Shown: positions 27,132 to 35,900 of the stretch, in pieces | How the letters are laid out: each line of letters starts with the position of its first letter | Numbering within the stretch: position 1 is the stretch's first letter | Assembly (NCBI GenBank): GCA_052387695.1 | Contig: JBQTIX010000047.1 | Coordinates: 1 to 64,000 of the forward strand | DNA: 64,000 nt | From: Panacagrimonas sp052387695 | Lineage (GTDB): Bacteria; Pseudomonadota; Gammaproteobacteria; Nevskiales; Nevskiaceae | Direction: 5' to 3' | Notes under the pieces: generated by a model | Databases searched by the model: none | What the model saw: the letters and a program-made list of their open reading frames with translations, nothing else | What the model was told of the DNA's origin: nothing | Position numbers and translations under genes: made by a program

Positions 27132-28409
27132 CTACCTTTCGAGGATCGCGGTGATGCCCAGCCCCCCCGCGGCGCAGATCGAGATAAGCCCGCGGCCGCC
27201 CTGGTTCTCGTCGATGATCTTGGCCAGGGTCGCGAGGATTCGGCCGCCGGTGGCGGCGAAGGGATGGCCCATCGCGACGGAGCCGCCGCGGATGTTCATG
27301 CGCGTGCGGTCGATGCTGCCGAGCGGCGAGGATAGTCCGAGAGCGTCCTTGCAGAAGCGCGGGTCTTCCCAGGCCTTGAGCGTGCACAGCACCTGCGCGG
27401 CGAAGGCTTCGTGGATTTCGTAGAAGTCGAAGTCCTGCAAGCGGACGCCGGCCTTGGCCAGCATGCGCGGCACGGCGTAGGCCGGCGCCATCAGCAGGCC
27501 CTCCTTGCCGGTGGCGAAATCGACGGCCGCGGTTTCGGCATGTGTCAGGTAGGCCTGCGGTTCGAGCCCGCGCGCGCTGGCCCAGTCCTCGGAGGCCAGC
27601 AGCACGGCCGAGGCACCATCGGTCAGCGGAGTGGAATTGGCCGCCGTGAGCGTGCCGTTGACCCGGTCGAACGCGGGCTTGAGCGAGGCCAGCTTGTCCA
27701 GGCTGGCATCGGCGCGCAGGTTGTTGTCGCGATCCAGGCCGCGGAACGGCACGATCAGATCGGCATAGAAGCCGGACTCGTAGGCGGTCGCCGCTTTCTG
27801 GTGCGATTCGAACGCCAACTGGTCCTGCTCCTCGCGCGAGATACCCCAGGTCTTGGCCATCGCCTCGCAGTGCTGACCCATGCTCATGCGTGTGCGCGGC
27901 TCATTGACCGCAGGAATGGCGGGCGCGAGCATCGAGGGACGGAACCGCGCCAGCGCCTTGAGCTTCTGTGCATTGGTCCTGGCGCGATTGGCTTCGAGCA
28001 GAATCTTGCGCAGCTTCTCGTTGACGCCGATCGGCGCGTCCGAGGTGGTGTCCACGCCGCCGGCGATGCCGCCCTCGATCTGCCCGAGGGCGATCTTGTT
28101 GCCGATGTTGACCGCCGCCTGCAGGCCGGTGCCGCAGGCCATCTGCACGTCGCAGGCCGGCGTCTCGGCCGACAGGCCGGCGGAGAGCACGGATTCGCGG
28201 CACAGGTTGAAGTCGCGCGAGTGCTTGAGCACCGCGCCGGCCGCCACTTCGCCGAGTCGTTCGCCGTGCAACTGGAATTTGTCGACGACGCCACGCAGGG
28301 CGGCGGTCAGCATGTCCTGATTGGTGGCTTCGGCGTACGCGGTGTTGGAGCGTGCGAAGGGGATGCGTGCGCCTCCGAGGACGGCGACGCGCCGGATGCT
28401 GTTTCTCAT
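27132..28409 (-). CDS. Acetyl-CoA C-acyltransferase (thiolase, FadI-like)
   Basis: A 425-residue thiolase. The acyl-carrying cysteine is C92 in DVQMACGTGLQAA. The conserved HEAFAAQVLCT, GGSVAMGHPFAATGGR and SICAAGGLG motifs follow in order. It cleaves 3-ketoacyl-CoA with CoA (beta-oxidation) or condenses acetyl-CoA. The sequence is nearer FadI-type than biosynthetic PhaA-type thiolases, but no partner hydratase/dehydrogenase subunit is adjacent. The start ATG 28409 has GGAG 11 bases upstream; the long upstream extension of the frame is not real. It is divergent from the methyltransferase gene across 210 bp that should hold both promoters. Confidence 0.92.
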   Translation of the reverse strand: MRNSIRRVAVLGGARIPFARSNTAYAEATNQDMLTAALRGVVDKFQLHGERLGEVAAGAVLKHSRDFNLCRESVLSAGLSAETPACDVQMACGTGLQAAVNIGNKIALGQIEGGIAGGVDTTSDAPIGVNEKLRKILLEANRARTNAQKLKALARFRPSMLAPAIPAVNEPRTRMSMGQHCEAMAKTWGISREEQDQLAFESHQKAATAYESGFYADLIVPFRGLDRDNNLRADASLDKLASLKPAFDRVNGTLTAANSTPLTDGASAVLLASEDWASARGLEPQAYLTHAETAAVDFATGKEGLLMAPAYAVPRMLAKAGVRLQDFDFYEIHEAFAAQVLCTLKAWEDPRFCKDALGLSSPLGSIDRTRMNIRGGSVAMGHPFAATGGRILATLAKIIDENQGGRGLISICAAGGLGITAILER

Positions 28410-28619
28410 CTGACAAGGCTCCGAAGGATCGACAAGGGTCGTCGGAAGGGAACGCGGCGGGTTGGCGGCGGATTGTAGTCCTGCGTCCGACAGGGTCTGC
28501 GGCCGCAGCGACATCCCGTGCGGGCAGGCGACCGGGAGGCGGGGCGCATCTGTAGAATCGCCTTGCCCGCCTGATGGCGATAACGACACATCCCCTCTGA
28601 CCACTTCCGGAGATTCCGA

Positions 28620-29447
28620 ATGCCGATGCGCCTGATGATGAGGATGGCTCCGCTGGGGATCGTGTTCGCCTGCGTGAACGCGACGCCGACGTTTGCTGAG
28701 ACGACGCTCGATGCGGTCGTCGCGGGCGCGCATCGCACCCCGGCTTTCGTGGAGCGCGATGTCTATCGCCACCCGAAGGCGACGCTGGAGTTCTGCGGTG
28801 TCAGCGCGGACCGGACCGTGGTCGAGATCTGGCCCGGTGGCGGCTGGTATACCGAGATCCTGGCGCCGTTCCTGCGCGACAAGGGCAAGTACATTGCAGC
28901 CGGGTTCGTCGTCACCGATTTTCCGGACGCTCCGGACTGGCGGCGGAAGATGGCCACGGACTTCGCATCCAAGCTCGCCGAACAGCCGGCGCTGTACGAC
29001 CGCGTCGAGATTCGGGAGGTCGGTCTGCCGGATCGCTGGACCGTCGCGGAGCCCGCCACGGCGGATCGCGTGCTGACCTTCCGCAACGTCCACAACTGGC
29101 TGAAAGCCGACTTCGCGCCGCAGATGTTCGCGGCGTTCCAGAAAGCGCTCAAGCCGGGCGGGAGTCTTTGCGTGATCGAACACCGGGCGCGACCGGGCAC
29201 CTCGATCGAGCAGATGAAGACCTCCGGCTACGTGACCGAGGCGGTGGTCATCGACCTTGCGCGAAGCGCCGGTCTGCTGCTGGACGCCAAGTCCGAAATC
29301 AATGCCAATCCCAGGGACTTTGCCGAGCATCCCGAAGGCGTCTGGACCCTGCCGCCGACCCTGCGGCTCGGCGACAAGGATCGCGAAAAATATCTCGCGA
29401 TCGGCGAGTCCGATCGTATGACCCTGCGGTTCGTGAAGCCGGGGTAG
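28620..29447 (+). CDS. Exported class I SAM-dependent methyltransferase-like protein
   Basis: A 275-residue protein with an N-terminal signal peptide (RLMMRMAPLGIVFACVN, cleavage near TFAE) followed by a Rossmann methyltransferase fold: glycine-rich SAM loop VVEIWPGGGWYTEIL, then RVLTFRNVHNW and KPGGSLCVIEHR. Exported members of this family are common in proteobacteria, yet how SAM reaches the periplasm is unexplained, so catalysis there is uncertain. The ATG at 28620 has GGAG 8 bases upstream. The TAG stop at 29445-29447 is supplied by palindromic repeat copy 5. Confidence 0.87.
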   Translation: MPMRLMMRMAPLGIVFACVNATPTFAETTLDAVVAGAHRTPAFVERDVYRHPKATLEFCGVSADRTVVEIWPGGGWYTEILAPFLRDKGKYIAAGFVVTDFPDAPDWRRKMATDFASKLAEQPALYDRVEIREVGLPDRWTVAEPATADRVLTFRNVHNWLKADFAPQMFAAFQKALKPGGSLCVIEHRARPGTSIEQMKTSGYVTEAVVIDLARSAGLLLDAKSEINANPRDFAEHPEGVWTLPPTLRLGDKDREKYLAIGESDRMTLRFVKPG

Positions 29448-29572
29448 GTCGGTTCAAGCCGAACGCGGAACCGACGCTGCGCGCCCTTTCAATGGAGGGC
29501 GCATGTCGGGCGCTCGATGGAGGGCGCATGTCGGGTCCGCCCGCATGAAGCCGCGGGCTTGACCCGACCTAC
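29444..29572. repeat. GTAGGTCGG-type palindromes, copies 5 and 6, with a short direct repeat
   Basis: Copy 5 is 29444-29476 (plus) and copy 6 is 29529-29572 (minus, with a different GC-rich core). Between them ATGGAGGGCGCATGTCGGG occurs twice in tandem (from about 29491 and 29518). The block separates the convergent ends of the methyltransferase and the exporter. Confidence 0.85.
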
Positions 29573-29579
29573 ACGCGCC

Positions 29580-31445
29580 CTACATCCGTATGGCGACCGC
29601 GCCAGGTGGCGCCGGGCTACCCATCGGCGCCTCTTCCGCTTCCCGCTGCTGCAACATCCACATCTGTGCGTAAACGCCGTCGGCGGCCAGCAACTGATCG
29701 TGCGTGCCGCGCTCGACGATGTGCCCGCCATCCATCACCAGAATCTGATCCGCATCCATGACCGTGGACAGGCGGTGCGCGATGACCAGGGTCGTGCGGC
29801 CCACCTGGATGCGATCCAGTTCGGCCTGGATCGCCTTCTCCGATTTGGAATCGAGTGCCGAGGTGGCCTCGTCGAAAATCAGGATCGCCGGGTTTTTCAG
29901 TAACGCGCGGGCAATCGCGACTCTCTGCTTCTCGCCGCCGGAGAGCTTCAGGCCGCGCTCGCCGACTTCGCTGTCGTAACCGTCCGGCAGGTGCAGGATG
30001 AAATCGTGGATGTGCGCGGCGCGCGCCGCGTCCTCAACTTCTGCGCGGCTCGCATCCGGCCGGCCGTAGCGGATGTTGTAGTAGATGCTGTCGTTGAACA
30101 GCACGGTGTCCTGCGGAACGATGCCGATGGCGCCGCGCACCGAGGTCTGGGTGAGCGCGCGCAGGTCCTCGCCGTCGATGCTGATGCGCCCGCCGTCGAC
30201 GTCGTAGAAGCGGTACAGCAGCCGCGCCAGGGTCGATTTGCCAGAGCCCGAATGACCGACGACCGCGACCGTGCCGCCCGGCGGAATCTCGAAATCGAGA
30301 CCGTGCAGGATCTGCCGGCGCTCGTCGTAAGCGAAGCGCACGTTCTCGAAGCGCACGCAAGGCTGCGTCGTGACCAGGGGCCTGGCGCCTGCTAAGTCCT
30401 GCACGTCCTGGCGCTCGTCGAGCAGGCCGAACAGGCGTTCCATATTGGTCAGCGCCTGCTTCACCTCGCGGTACATCATGCCGAGCATGAACAGCGGCGC
30501 CGACAATTGGAGAAGGTAGGCGTTGACCAGCACCAGGTCGCCGATGGTCAGCGCACCCGATACGACGCCGGCCGAGGCGCGCCACATCATCGCGGTGACG
30601 CCGATGGCGATGATCGAGGTCTGGCCGAGGTTGAGAACGGCCAGGGTCTTGGTTGACTTGACTTGCGCGTTCTCGACCTGCTGAAGATTCTCGTCGTAGC
30701 GCGCCGATTCGTGCGCTTCGTTGTTGAAATACTTGACCGTCTCGTAGTTGATCAGCGAGTCCACCGCGCGCTCATTGGCGCGCGTATTGGCTTCGACCGA
30801 AGCGCGGTAATACCGCGTGCGCCACTCCGTTATTGCAAAGGTCCATGCTGCGTAAGCGATCAGGGTGGCGAGCGTGATGAGGGCAAAGCCCCAGTCGTAG
30901 GCCACCACCAGCACCACCGTGACCAGCACGACCTCGAGCAAGGTCGGGATGATCGAGTACAAGGTCCAGTCGAGCAGTTCCGAGATCGCGCCGCCGCCGC
31001 GTTCCACGTCGCGTGCGACACCGCCGGTGCGGCGCGCGAGGTGGAATTTCAGACTCAGGCGATGCAGGTGCTCGAACACCCTGAGCGTGATCTGCCGCGA
31101 GGCGCGCGCCATCACCCGCGCGAAAATCACCTGCCGCAGTTCGGTGAACAAGGTGACGCCGATGCGCGATGCGCCGTACGCCAGCAACAGGCCCACCGGC
31201 AGCAGCAACAGGCTGGGTTCGACGTTGAGCCGATCCACCAGTTGCTTGAGCGCGATCGGCACAAACAGATTGATCAGCTTGGCAACGACGATCAGTGCCA
31301 GCGCGAGCACGATGCGGCCCAGATAGGGCCGCAACCAGGGCAGGAATTCGGCAATGACCGCCAGATCGCCGCGGGCGTTGATCGCACGTGCGACCGGCGC
31401 GGCGTCGGATGGCTCGGGTGCTGGCAAGGTGTCGGGCGACGTCAT
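29580..31445 (-). CDS. Atm1/HMT1-type ABC exporter (fused TM-ATPase)
   Basis: A 621-residue ABCB-type half-transporter, active as a homodimer in the inner membrane. Six helices precede an ATPase with Walker A GHSGSGKSTLARLL, Q-loop GIVPQDTVLF, signature LKLSGGEKQRVAIARALL and Walker B ILIFDEATSALD. The YETVKYFNNEAHESARYDEN segment is characteristic of Atm1-like exporters, which move glutathione-linked metal or sulfur compounds. The frame starts at TTG 31454; ATG 31445 three codons in is the more likely start. The C-terminus is an ordinary linker after the H-loop. Confidence 0.9.
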   Translation of the reverse strand: MTSPDTLPAPEPSDAAPVARAINARGDLAVIAEFLPWLRPYLGRIVLALALIVVAKLINLFVPIALKQLVDRLNVEPSLLLLPVGLLLAYGASRIGVTLFTELRQVIFARVMARASRQITLRVFEHLHRLSLKFHLARRTGGVARDVERGGGAISELLDWTLYSIIPTLLEVVLVTVVLVVAYDWGFALITLATLIAYAAWTFAITEWRTRYYRASVEANTRANERAVDSLINYETVKYFNNEAHESARYDENLQQVENAQVKSTKTLAVLNLGQTSIIAIGVTAMMWRASAGVVSGALTIGDLVLVNAYLLQLSAPLFMLGMMYREVKQALTNMERLFGLLDERQDVQDLAGARPLVTTQPCVRFENVRFAYDERRQILHGLDFEIPPGGTVAVVGHSGSGKSTLARLLYRFYDVDGGRISIDGEDLRALTQTSVRGAIGIVPQDTVLFNDSIYYNIRYGRPDASRAEVEDAARAAHIHDFILHLPDGYDSEVGERGLKLSGGEKQRVAIARALLKNPAILIFDEATSALDSKSEKAIQAELDRIQVGRTTLVIAHRLSTVMDADQILVMDGGHIVERGTHDQLLAADGVYAQMWMLQQREAEEAPMGSPAPPGAVAIRM

Positions 31446-31753
31446 GCTGCCCAAGTGCTGCCGATGGCCGGTTTTTCAATCAGGAATCCCACAACGCGCG
31501 AATGCTGGAACGCCACGGCCGGTCTGGAACATACGTCATTGCCGCATTCGCGAATCCGGAGCGCAACGGACGGGAGCGGACGGATCGCGCCCATAACGAC
31601 GAGGCACGCTGAGCGGAATTGCGCCACAGCACTCCGACGACTCGCCGTCCCGGCAAGACGCGAAACCGCTGCAGCGACATGCGTGGTCATCGATAGGCGC
31701 GAGCAAACCGGTCGGCCACGGTGACAGCGTCCCGTTCAGGACGGAGATCACCG

Positions 31754-31861
31754 ATGTTGCCCGACACCTTCCTCAGACGACCGGTCGTGAGGACCGCAAC
31801 CGGACTCAGCCGATCAACCACTTGCGACCGTGTCGGCAAGGGCACGTTATCATGCTATTGA
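31754..31861 (+). pseudogene. Truncated AlpA-family regulator
   Basis: A 35-codon frame whose DTFLRRPVVRTATGLSRST portion matches the N-terminal helix-turn-helix of AlpA-type prophage/integrative-element regulators (usual length 65-75). After about 25 residues the similarity ends, and the frame stops inside the vapBC operator. GGAG lies 8 bases before the ATG. It marks the left edge of the accessory region. The rest of 31446-31753 has no recognisable gene. Confidence 0.55.
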
Positions 31862-31873
31862 GAGCCTGATAAC
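31846..31873. promoter_or_regulatory. Probable vapBC operator
   Basis: Perfect inverted repeat GTTATCA (31846-31852) and TGATAAC (31867-31873), 14 bases apart, so half-site centres are 21 bp (two helical turns) apart. It ends 13 bases before the antitoxin ATG. This placement is typical of autoregulated ribbon-helix-helix antitoxins. Confidence 0.65.
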
Positions 31874-31886
31874 ACACGGCCCAACG

Positions 31887-32117
31887 ATGATGATCCGAAC
31901 CCAGATTTCCTTCGATAAAGCGTTGTACGAACGCGCCAAGCGTAGCGCGCGCCGGCAGGGAGTGTCGCTTGCCGAGTTGTGCCGCCGCAGCGTGGCCGCA
32001 GCGGTGGCACAGGAACCGAGCGAGCAGCCTTGGATGGCGTTCATCGGCAGCGTGGACGGTTCGTTAGACGACAGCAGCAGTGTCGATGCCGTGGTCTACG
32101 GCCGCGACGCCCCATGA
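31887..32117 (+). CDS. vapB: VapB-type antitoxin (ribbon-helix-helix)
   Basis: A 76-residue protein whose first 40 residues (MMIRTQISFDKALYERAKR, then GVSLAELCRRSV) form a ribbon-helix-helix DNA-binding domain. The acidic C-terminus (FIGSVDGSLDDSSSVDAVVYG) is the usual toxin-wrapping tail with DAVVYGRD-type ending. Two adjacent ATGs (31887, 31890) are possible starts. The stop overlaps the toxin ATG (ATGA), so toxin translation depends on antitoxin translation. Family assignment is secure; the symbol is by type. Confidence 0.88.
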   Translation: MMIRTQISFDKALYERAKRSARRQGVSLAELCRRSVAAAVAQEPSEQPWMAFIGSVDGSLDDSSSVDAVVYGRDAP

Positions 32118-32518
32118 GCCTGGTGTTTCTCGATTCCGGCATCTTCATTGCCGCGCTGAACCAGCGCGATCGCTGGCACACGCCGGCGGCTGAACTGTTC
32201 GGACGAGCCGGGACACGCTGGACGACTTCGCTACTGGTGGTTTCGGAGTGCTATTCATGGTTCCTGCACCGTCACGGCGAAGAGGCCGCCAGGCAGTTAC
32301 GCAGTTTCGTTGCCGCCCTAAAAGGCCTCGCCATGCTGGAAGCGACGGTCGACCATCACGAACGCAGCTTGCGTGTGCTTGATCGTTTTCGCGGCGCCAA
32401 GCTGAGCTATGTCGATGCCGCCAGCCTGGCCTGGATCAAAGCGCACAAGATCAAGACGGTGTGGAGTACCGATCATCATCTCGCACTGATCGGGGCTGAG
32501 ATCCTGCCGCGCGGCTGA
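32114..32518 (+). CDS. vapC: VapC-type PIN-domain toxin ribonuclease
   Basis: A 134-residue PIN domain. The acidic catalytic set is visible: D7 in VFLDSGIF, E45 in VVSECYSW, D101 in SYVDAASLA and D120 in WSTDHHLA. Toxins of this family cleave RNA, often tRNA or rRNA, and are held inactive by VapB. It starts at ATG 32114, overlapping the vapB stop. The 459 bp after it (to 32977) hold no gene and become strongly A+T-rich from about 32820. Confidence 0.9.
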   Translation: MSLVFLDSGIFIAALNQRDRWHTPAAELFGRAGTRWTTSLLVVSECYSWFLHRHGEEAARQLRSFVAALKGLAMLEATVDHHERSLRVLDRFRGAKLSYVDAASLAWIKAHKIKTVWSTDHHLALIGAEILPRG

Positions 32519-32851
32519 AGGCCGAAAAACCACACCCCATCGTCGTGGCTGATGTAGCTTCCATCCCATGCTTCTTCCATTCTCAGATGGCTTGCGTGTC
32601 GCTTGGTCAAAACCGCCGACTACCTGCTGAGCCTGGCGAACAGCAGATGAAGGGCTGACCGTTGGGCGTCACATCCAGGTCGAACCTGGTTGGCCTGTGC
32701 TCTATTGTCTTTCGGCAAAAACTACAAAAATCAGAGGTTCAGTCTCGGGACGCCGCTGTACGAATCTAGATTGGTCGGGGCGACAGGATCTTGCTCCCGA
32801 AGCTACCTTGCAACGTAGACATAAATGCACGTTAATAGACCAGAAATCTAT

Positions 32852-32948
32852 CTTTTTAAGACATTTTTTCGTTATATACTTGTTTAACAAGAAGAAAATA
32901 TCAAGTTAAATGTTACGGATACTTTCAAGGACCGCCAAGATGTAACAT
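32852..32948 (+). promoter_or_regulatory. A+T-rich promoter/operator region before the giant recombinase gene
   Basis: A TATACT hexamer at 32875-32880 lies 17 bp after a poor -35 (CTTTTT at 32852-32857). Directly over the expected start site is the palindrome CTTGTTTAACAAG (32879-32891). A second inverted repeat, ATGTTAC (32910-32916) with GTAACAT (32942-32948), follows 30 bp before the ATG. The local base composition is far from that of the surrounding DNA. Promoter strength and the bound protein are inferred. Confidence 0.45.
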
Positions 32949-32977
32949 CCAAGTGAGCCCGTCTCTCCGTCTAACTG

Positions 32978-35900
32978 ATGATAAGTGCACCGACGACGCC
33001 GGCGCCTTCGCCGAAGGAGATCTCGAATGCGCTGAGGCTCACCATCAAGTGGCCACTTGCCGCTCTATTCCTTGGGGCTGATGGCGTTGAGAAGTGGGCA
33101 GTGCTGGCCGCCAGCTTGGGTGCGGATTCGCCATCGGAGGAGCCAGCGCCAAGTCTTGATCTTGTCTTTGGGTTCTCGCGCCGCCAGGAACATTGGCACT
33201 GGCTCGGCGTCGCAGTTCTGGCTGGAGACGGCAGCCCGAGGATCAAAGGTAATGGCGCCAAGCTTGGGAAGAAAGCCCTGCGTCGACTTGCGACGTCACC
33301 GGGAAAGAAGCAGGTCACAGCTGGCAAGGCGGTGGCGCACATCGACCGATGCTTGAAATCGGGCACTGACCCGTCGGAGATCGATTTTTCCCAAATCCAG
33401 GGTCTCAGTTCATGGGAAGGGGCTGCGCTGCGCTACGCCCTAGTCCTGCTGACGGGGAGTTCTCAACTAAAGCCGACCTACGAGAGCGCCAGCGGCGCAC
33501 ATGCGAATAGTCGACAGCTCCCTACGCTCTGGTTTGGTATCCCGGTACATTCTGTCCGCACGAATGGCCCAGACCTGCCTCTTGAAGACCTGTATGACGA
33601 GCCAGCGCTTATTCGCGTACCGAATAATGACGAGAGCGGTGAAAAGGGACCCGATGCAGTTACAGGTAGCCCAATCTACGAGCAGTGGTTGGCAGAAAGC
33701 TGCCACACCGTTCATCTTGCTGGTGCACTTCTGCCGGGTACTCAGCGCACCTTTGCCAGGGGCGAGGTGTTATCGCTTGTGTGCGCCCTCGCTGCAACCT
33801 GGTCGGATCGCGAAGCGACAGAGGCGATAAGACTTTGCGCTCTGGCATACGCCCTCTCTTTGCTGACTGGATCCTCGCGCAGGTCGGTCGTCAGCGCCAT
33901 GGCGCGGCTAGCCCTTCGCCCGCAAGATCAGAATGAGAATTGGCTCTCCGCGGAGGCGTTCAGGGTGCGGATTCCGCACCATCAAGCCTTCGGCAAACCA
34001 GTGCCACGATCGCAACCTAGCTTGCTGCCCACGTCCACGGAATTTTGGCTGCCTCTGCCGAGCTTGATCCGGTCAGCACTGGCGGACCTTGGAAAATTCG
34101 GCCCCACTATCTCAAGCCTCACTGAGCATGGATGGAACGCGCACTTCGAGTTACTGAAGCAGCGCTTGGAAGGCGCCGCTCCCAGATTCTCGGAGGCCCG
34201 ACTTCGGCATGTCATGCCTGTTGCAATCTGGATCAATTCGGGCGACACCGTCCGCACTCAGATGATCAGCGGACAATTGCTCGATCACCCAAGTGCGGCT
34301 CTGCACTACTACGCATTCTCTGTGCGGGAGCTTGTTCAATCTTATCTAGCAGGCATTAAGAGCTGGCTTCCTGACGACTGGGGTGTGGCGTCGCCTAGCT
34401 TCGGAGAAGCCGATGAGGCACTGATCGGAGCGCCTAATGCCGCCATTTGCGATGACGCACTGCGAAGTGCGGTTGCAGCATTGCTCCAGAGCGATCAACG
34501 GCGCGCGAAGTCCCTGGACGACCTGGTTGATTCGTACAATAGGCTCGTGGGCATCACGGTCGCGATGTTCGCTGCTGCTACGGCCCATCGGCTCACGTAT
34601 CACCTCGGAATGTTGCGGCTCGGGGACTTCATCCTCGATCTTCCGGTTCCCCGAAGCCCAGGCGATACCGCCGACTCATCGACGAGCTGCGCGCTGACCA
34701 TTTTCGCGGACAAACTGACCGATAACGGATTGGTGTATCGCGTCGCCGCTGTGCCTCCTATGTTGAAGAAGCAGATCCTTGAGCTGATGGCAGCGATTCG
34801 AAATTTGCGCGGTGCTTTTGCGTCGAGCCTTTATGGCCGTCGATCAGCAGAGAGCTTGGCGCGGATTGAGGCGGGTCAGGCCTCCCTGTTCCAGGTGATC
34901 GACCGCCAACATCGGAAAGGCCAAGCGGCGGCGTATCGGGTAAGGCGGTTTCGGCGTCGCGATCTCCGCATTCTCTGGCCTGAACTTCAGATCCCCGTGG
35001 AGCACCTGCGCCATCGATTCACGACTATCGCACGGCGGAATGGGCTTGTACCGGACGATCTTCGCCGGCAGATGGGTCATTCCATAGAAGCAGTTCCGTT
35101 TGGCTCGACAGATCCAGACTCCGCGATGGAATTCGTGCGCCGGGCATCTGGCCCAATCGAGGCGGCACTTCGTGGCGATGGGTGGGAAACAATCCGCTTG
35201 AACGCGCGAGAAGATTCAGTGCCAGCGGTGCCATCCTCGTCGTGTGCTGAGGTGTTGCACATTGAGGAGGCCATCCTGGGCCATGCAGCCCGCCGCTGGG
35301 CCCGGTTTCGACATTTGATTGGAACTCAGCGCAATCAGCGCCGCCCAGAAGTCGTTGCGATCATCGACCAATTGACCTCGCGGTCAGAGGGGGAGGGTGC
35401 GGGATCAGAACCACAGAGCGTGCAGTCATCGTCAAAACGGGATCGTATCGCGACGCAATTAGCTAAAAGCTGCTCGGAGCCTGTGATGCAACCCGAGATG
35501 TCGAAGATCCTCAGGACTTGGGCCAGGTCGCAAAAACGGTCCGGACGGTGGAACGCGCCACTACCGAGTATGTCGTTTCGCAAGCGGGTCGAGCCGCCGC
35601 TGATCACGCCCGCGGCAACTCGTGCCTATGCCACCGCCTCAAGATTGCTGTCGTTCGCCGAGTCCCAGGACCTGACCAGTGGGAAGGACGCTAAGTCGGT
35701 GACCTCGGAGATGCTTGTGCTTGCGGTCATTGAACTCAGCATTCGTGGTGGACTGACATCAGCTGATCGCCTGCTTCGTTGCATTAGGGCATTAGGCAAC
35801 GCGCAGCAGTACGGTACGAATAGTGATCAGGTGGTGGTTCCGCTCGGAGAGGTGCTGCAGATCAACGAGGCGTCAGGGATTCAGCCAGCCACTTCCGGCG

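Noticed and set aside
29491..29536. Tandem ATGGAGGGCGCATGTCGGG as a possible iteron or attachment site
   Set aside because: Only two copies, embedded between palindrome copies 5 and 6 and most simply explained as part of that repeat block.
32697..32909. 70-codon plus-strand frame before the giant recombinase gene
   Set aside because: Unlikely composition, spans the A+T-rich promoter-like region, and no ribosome-binding site.
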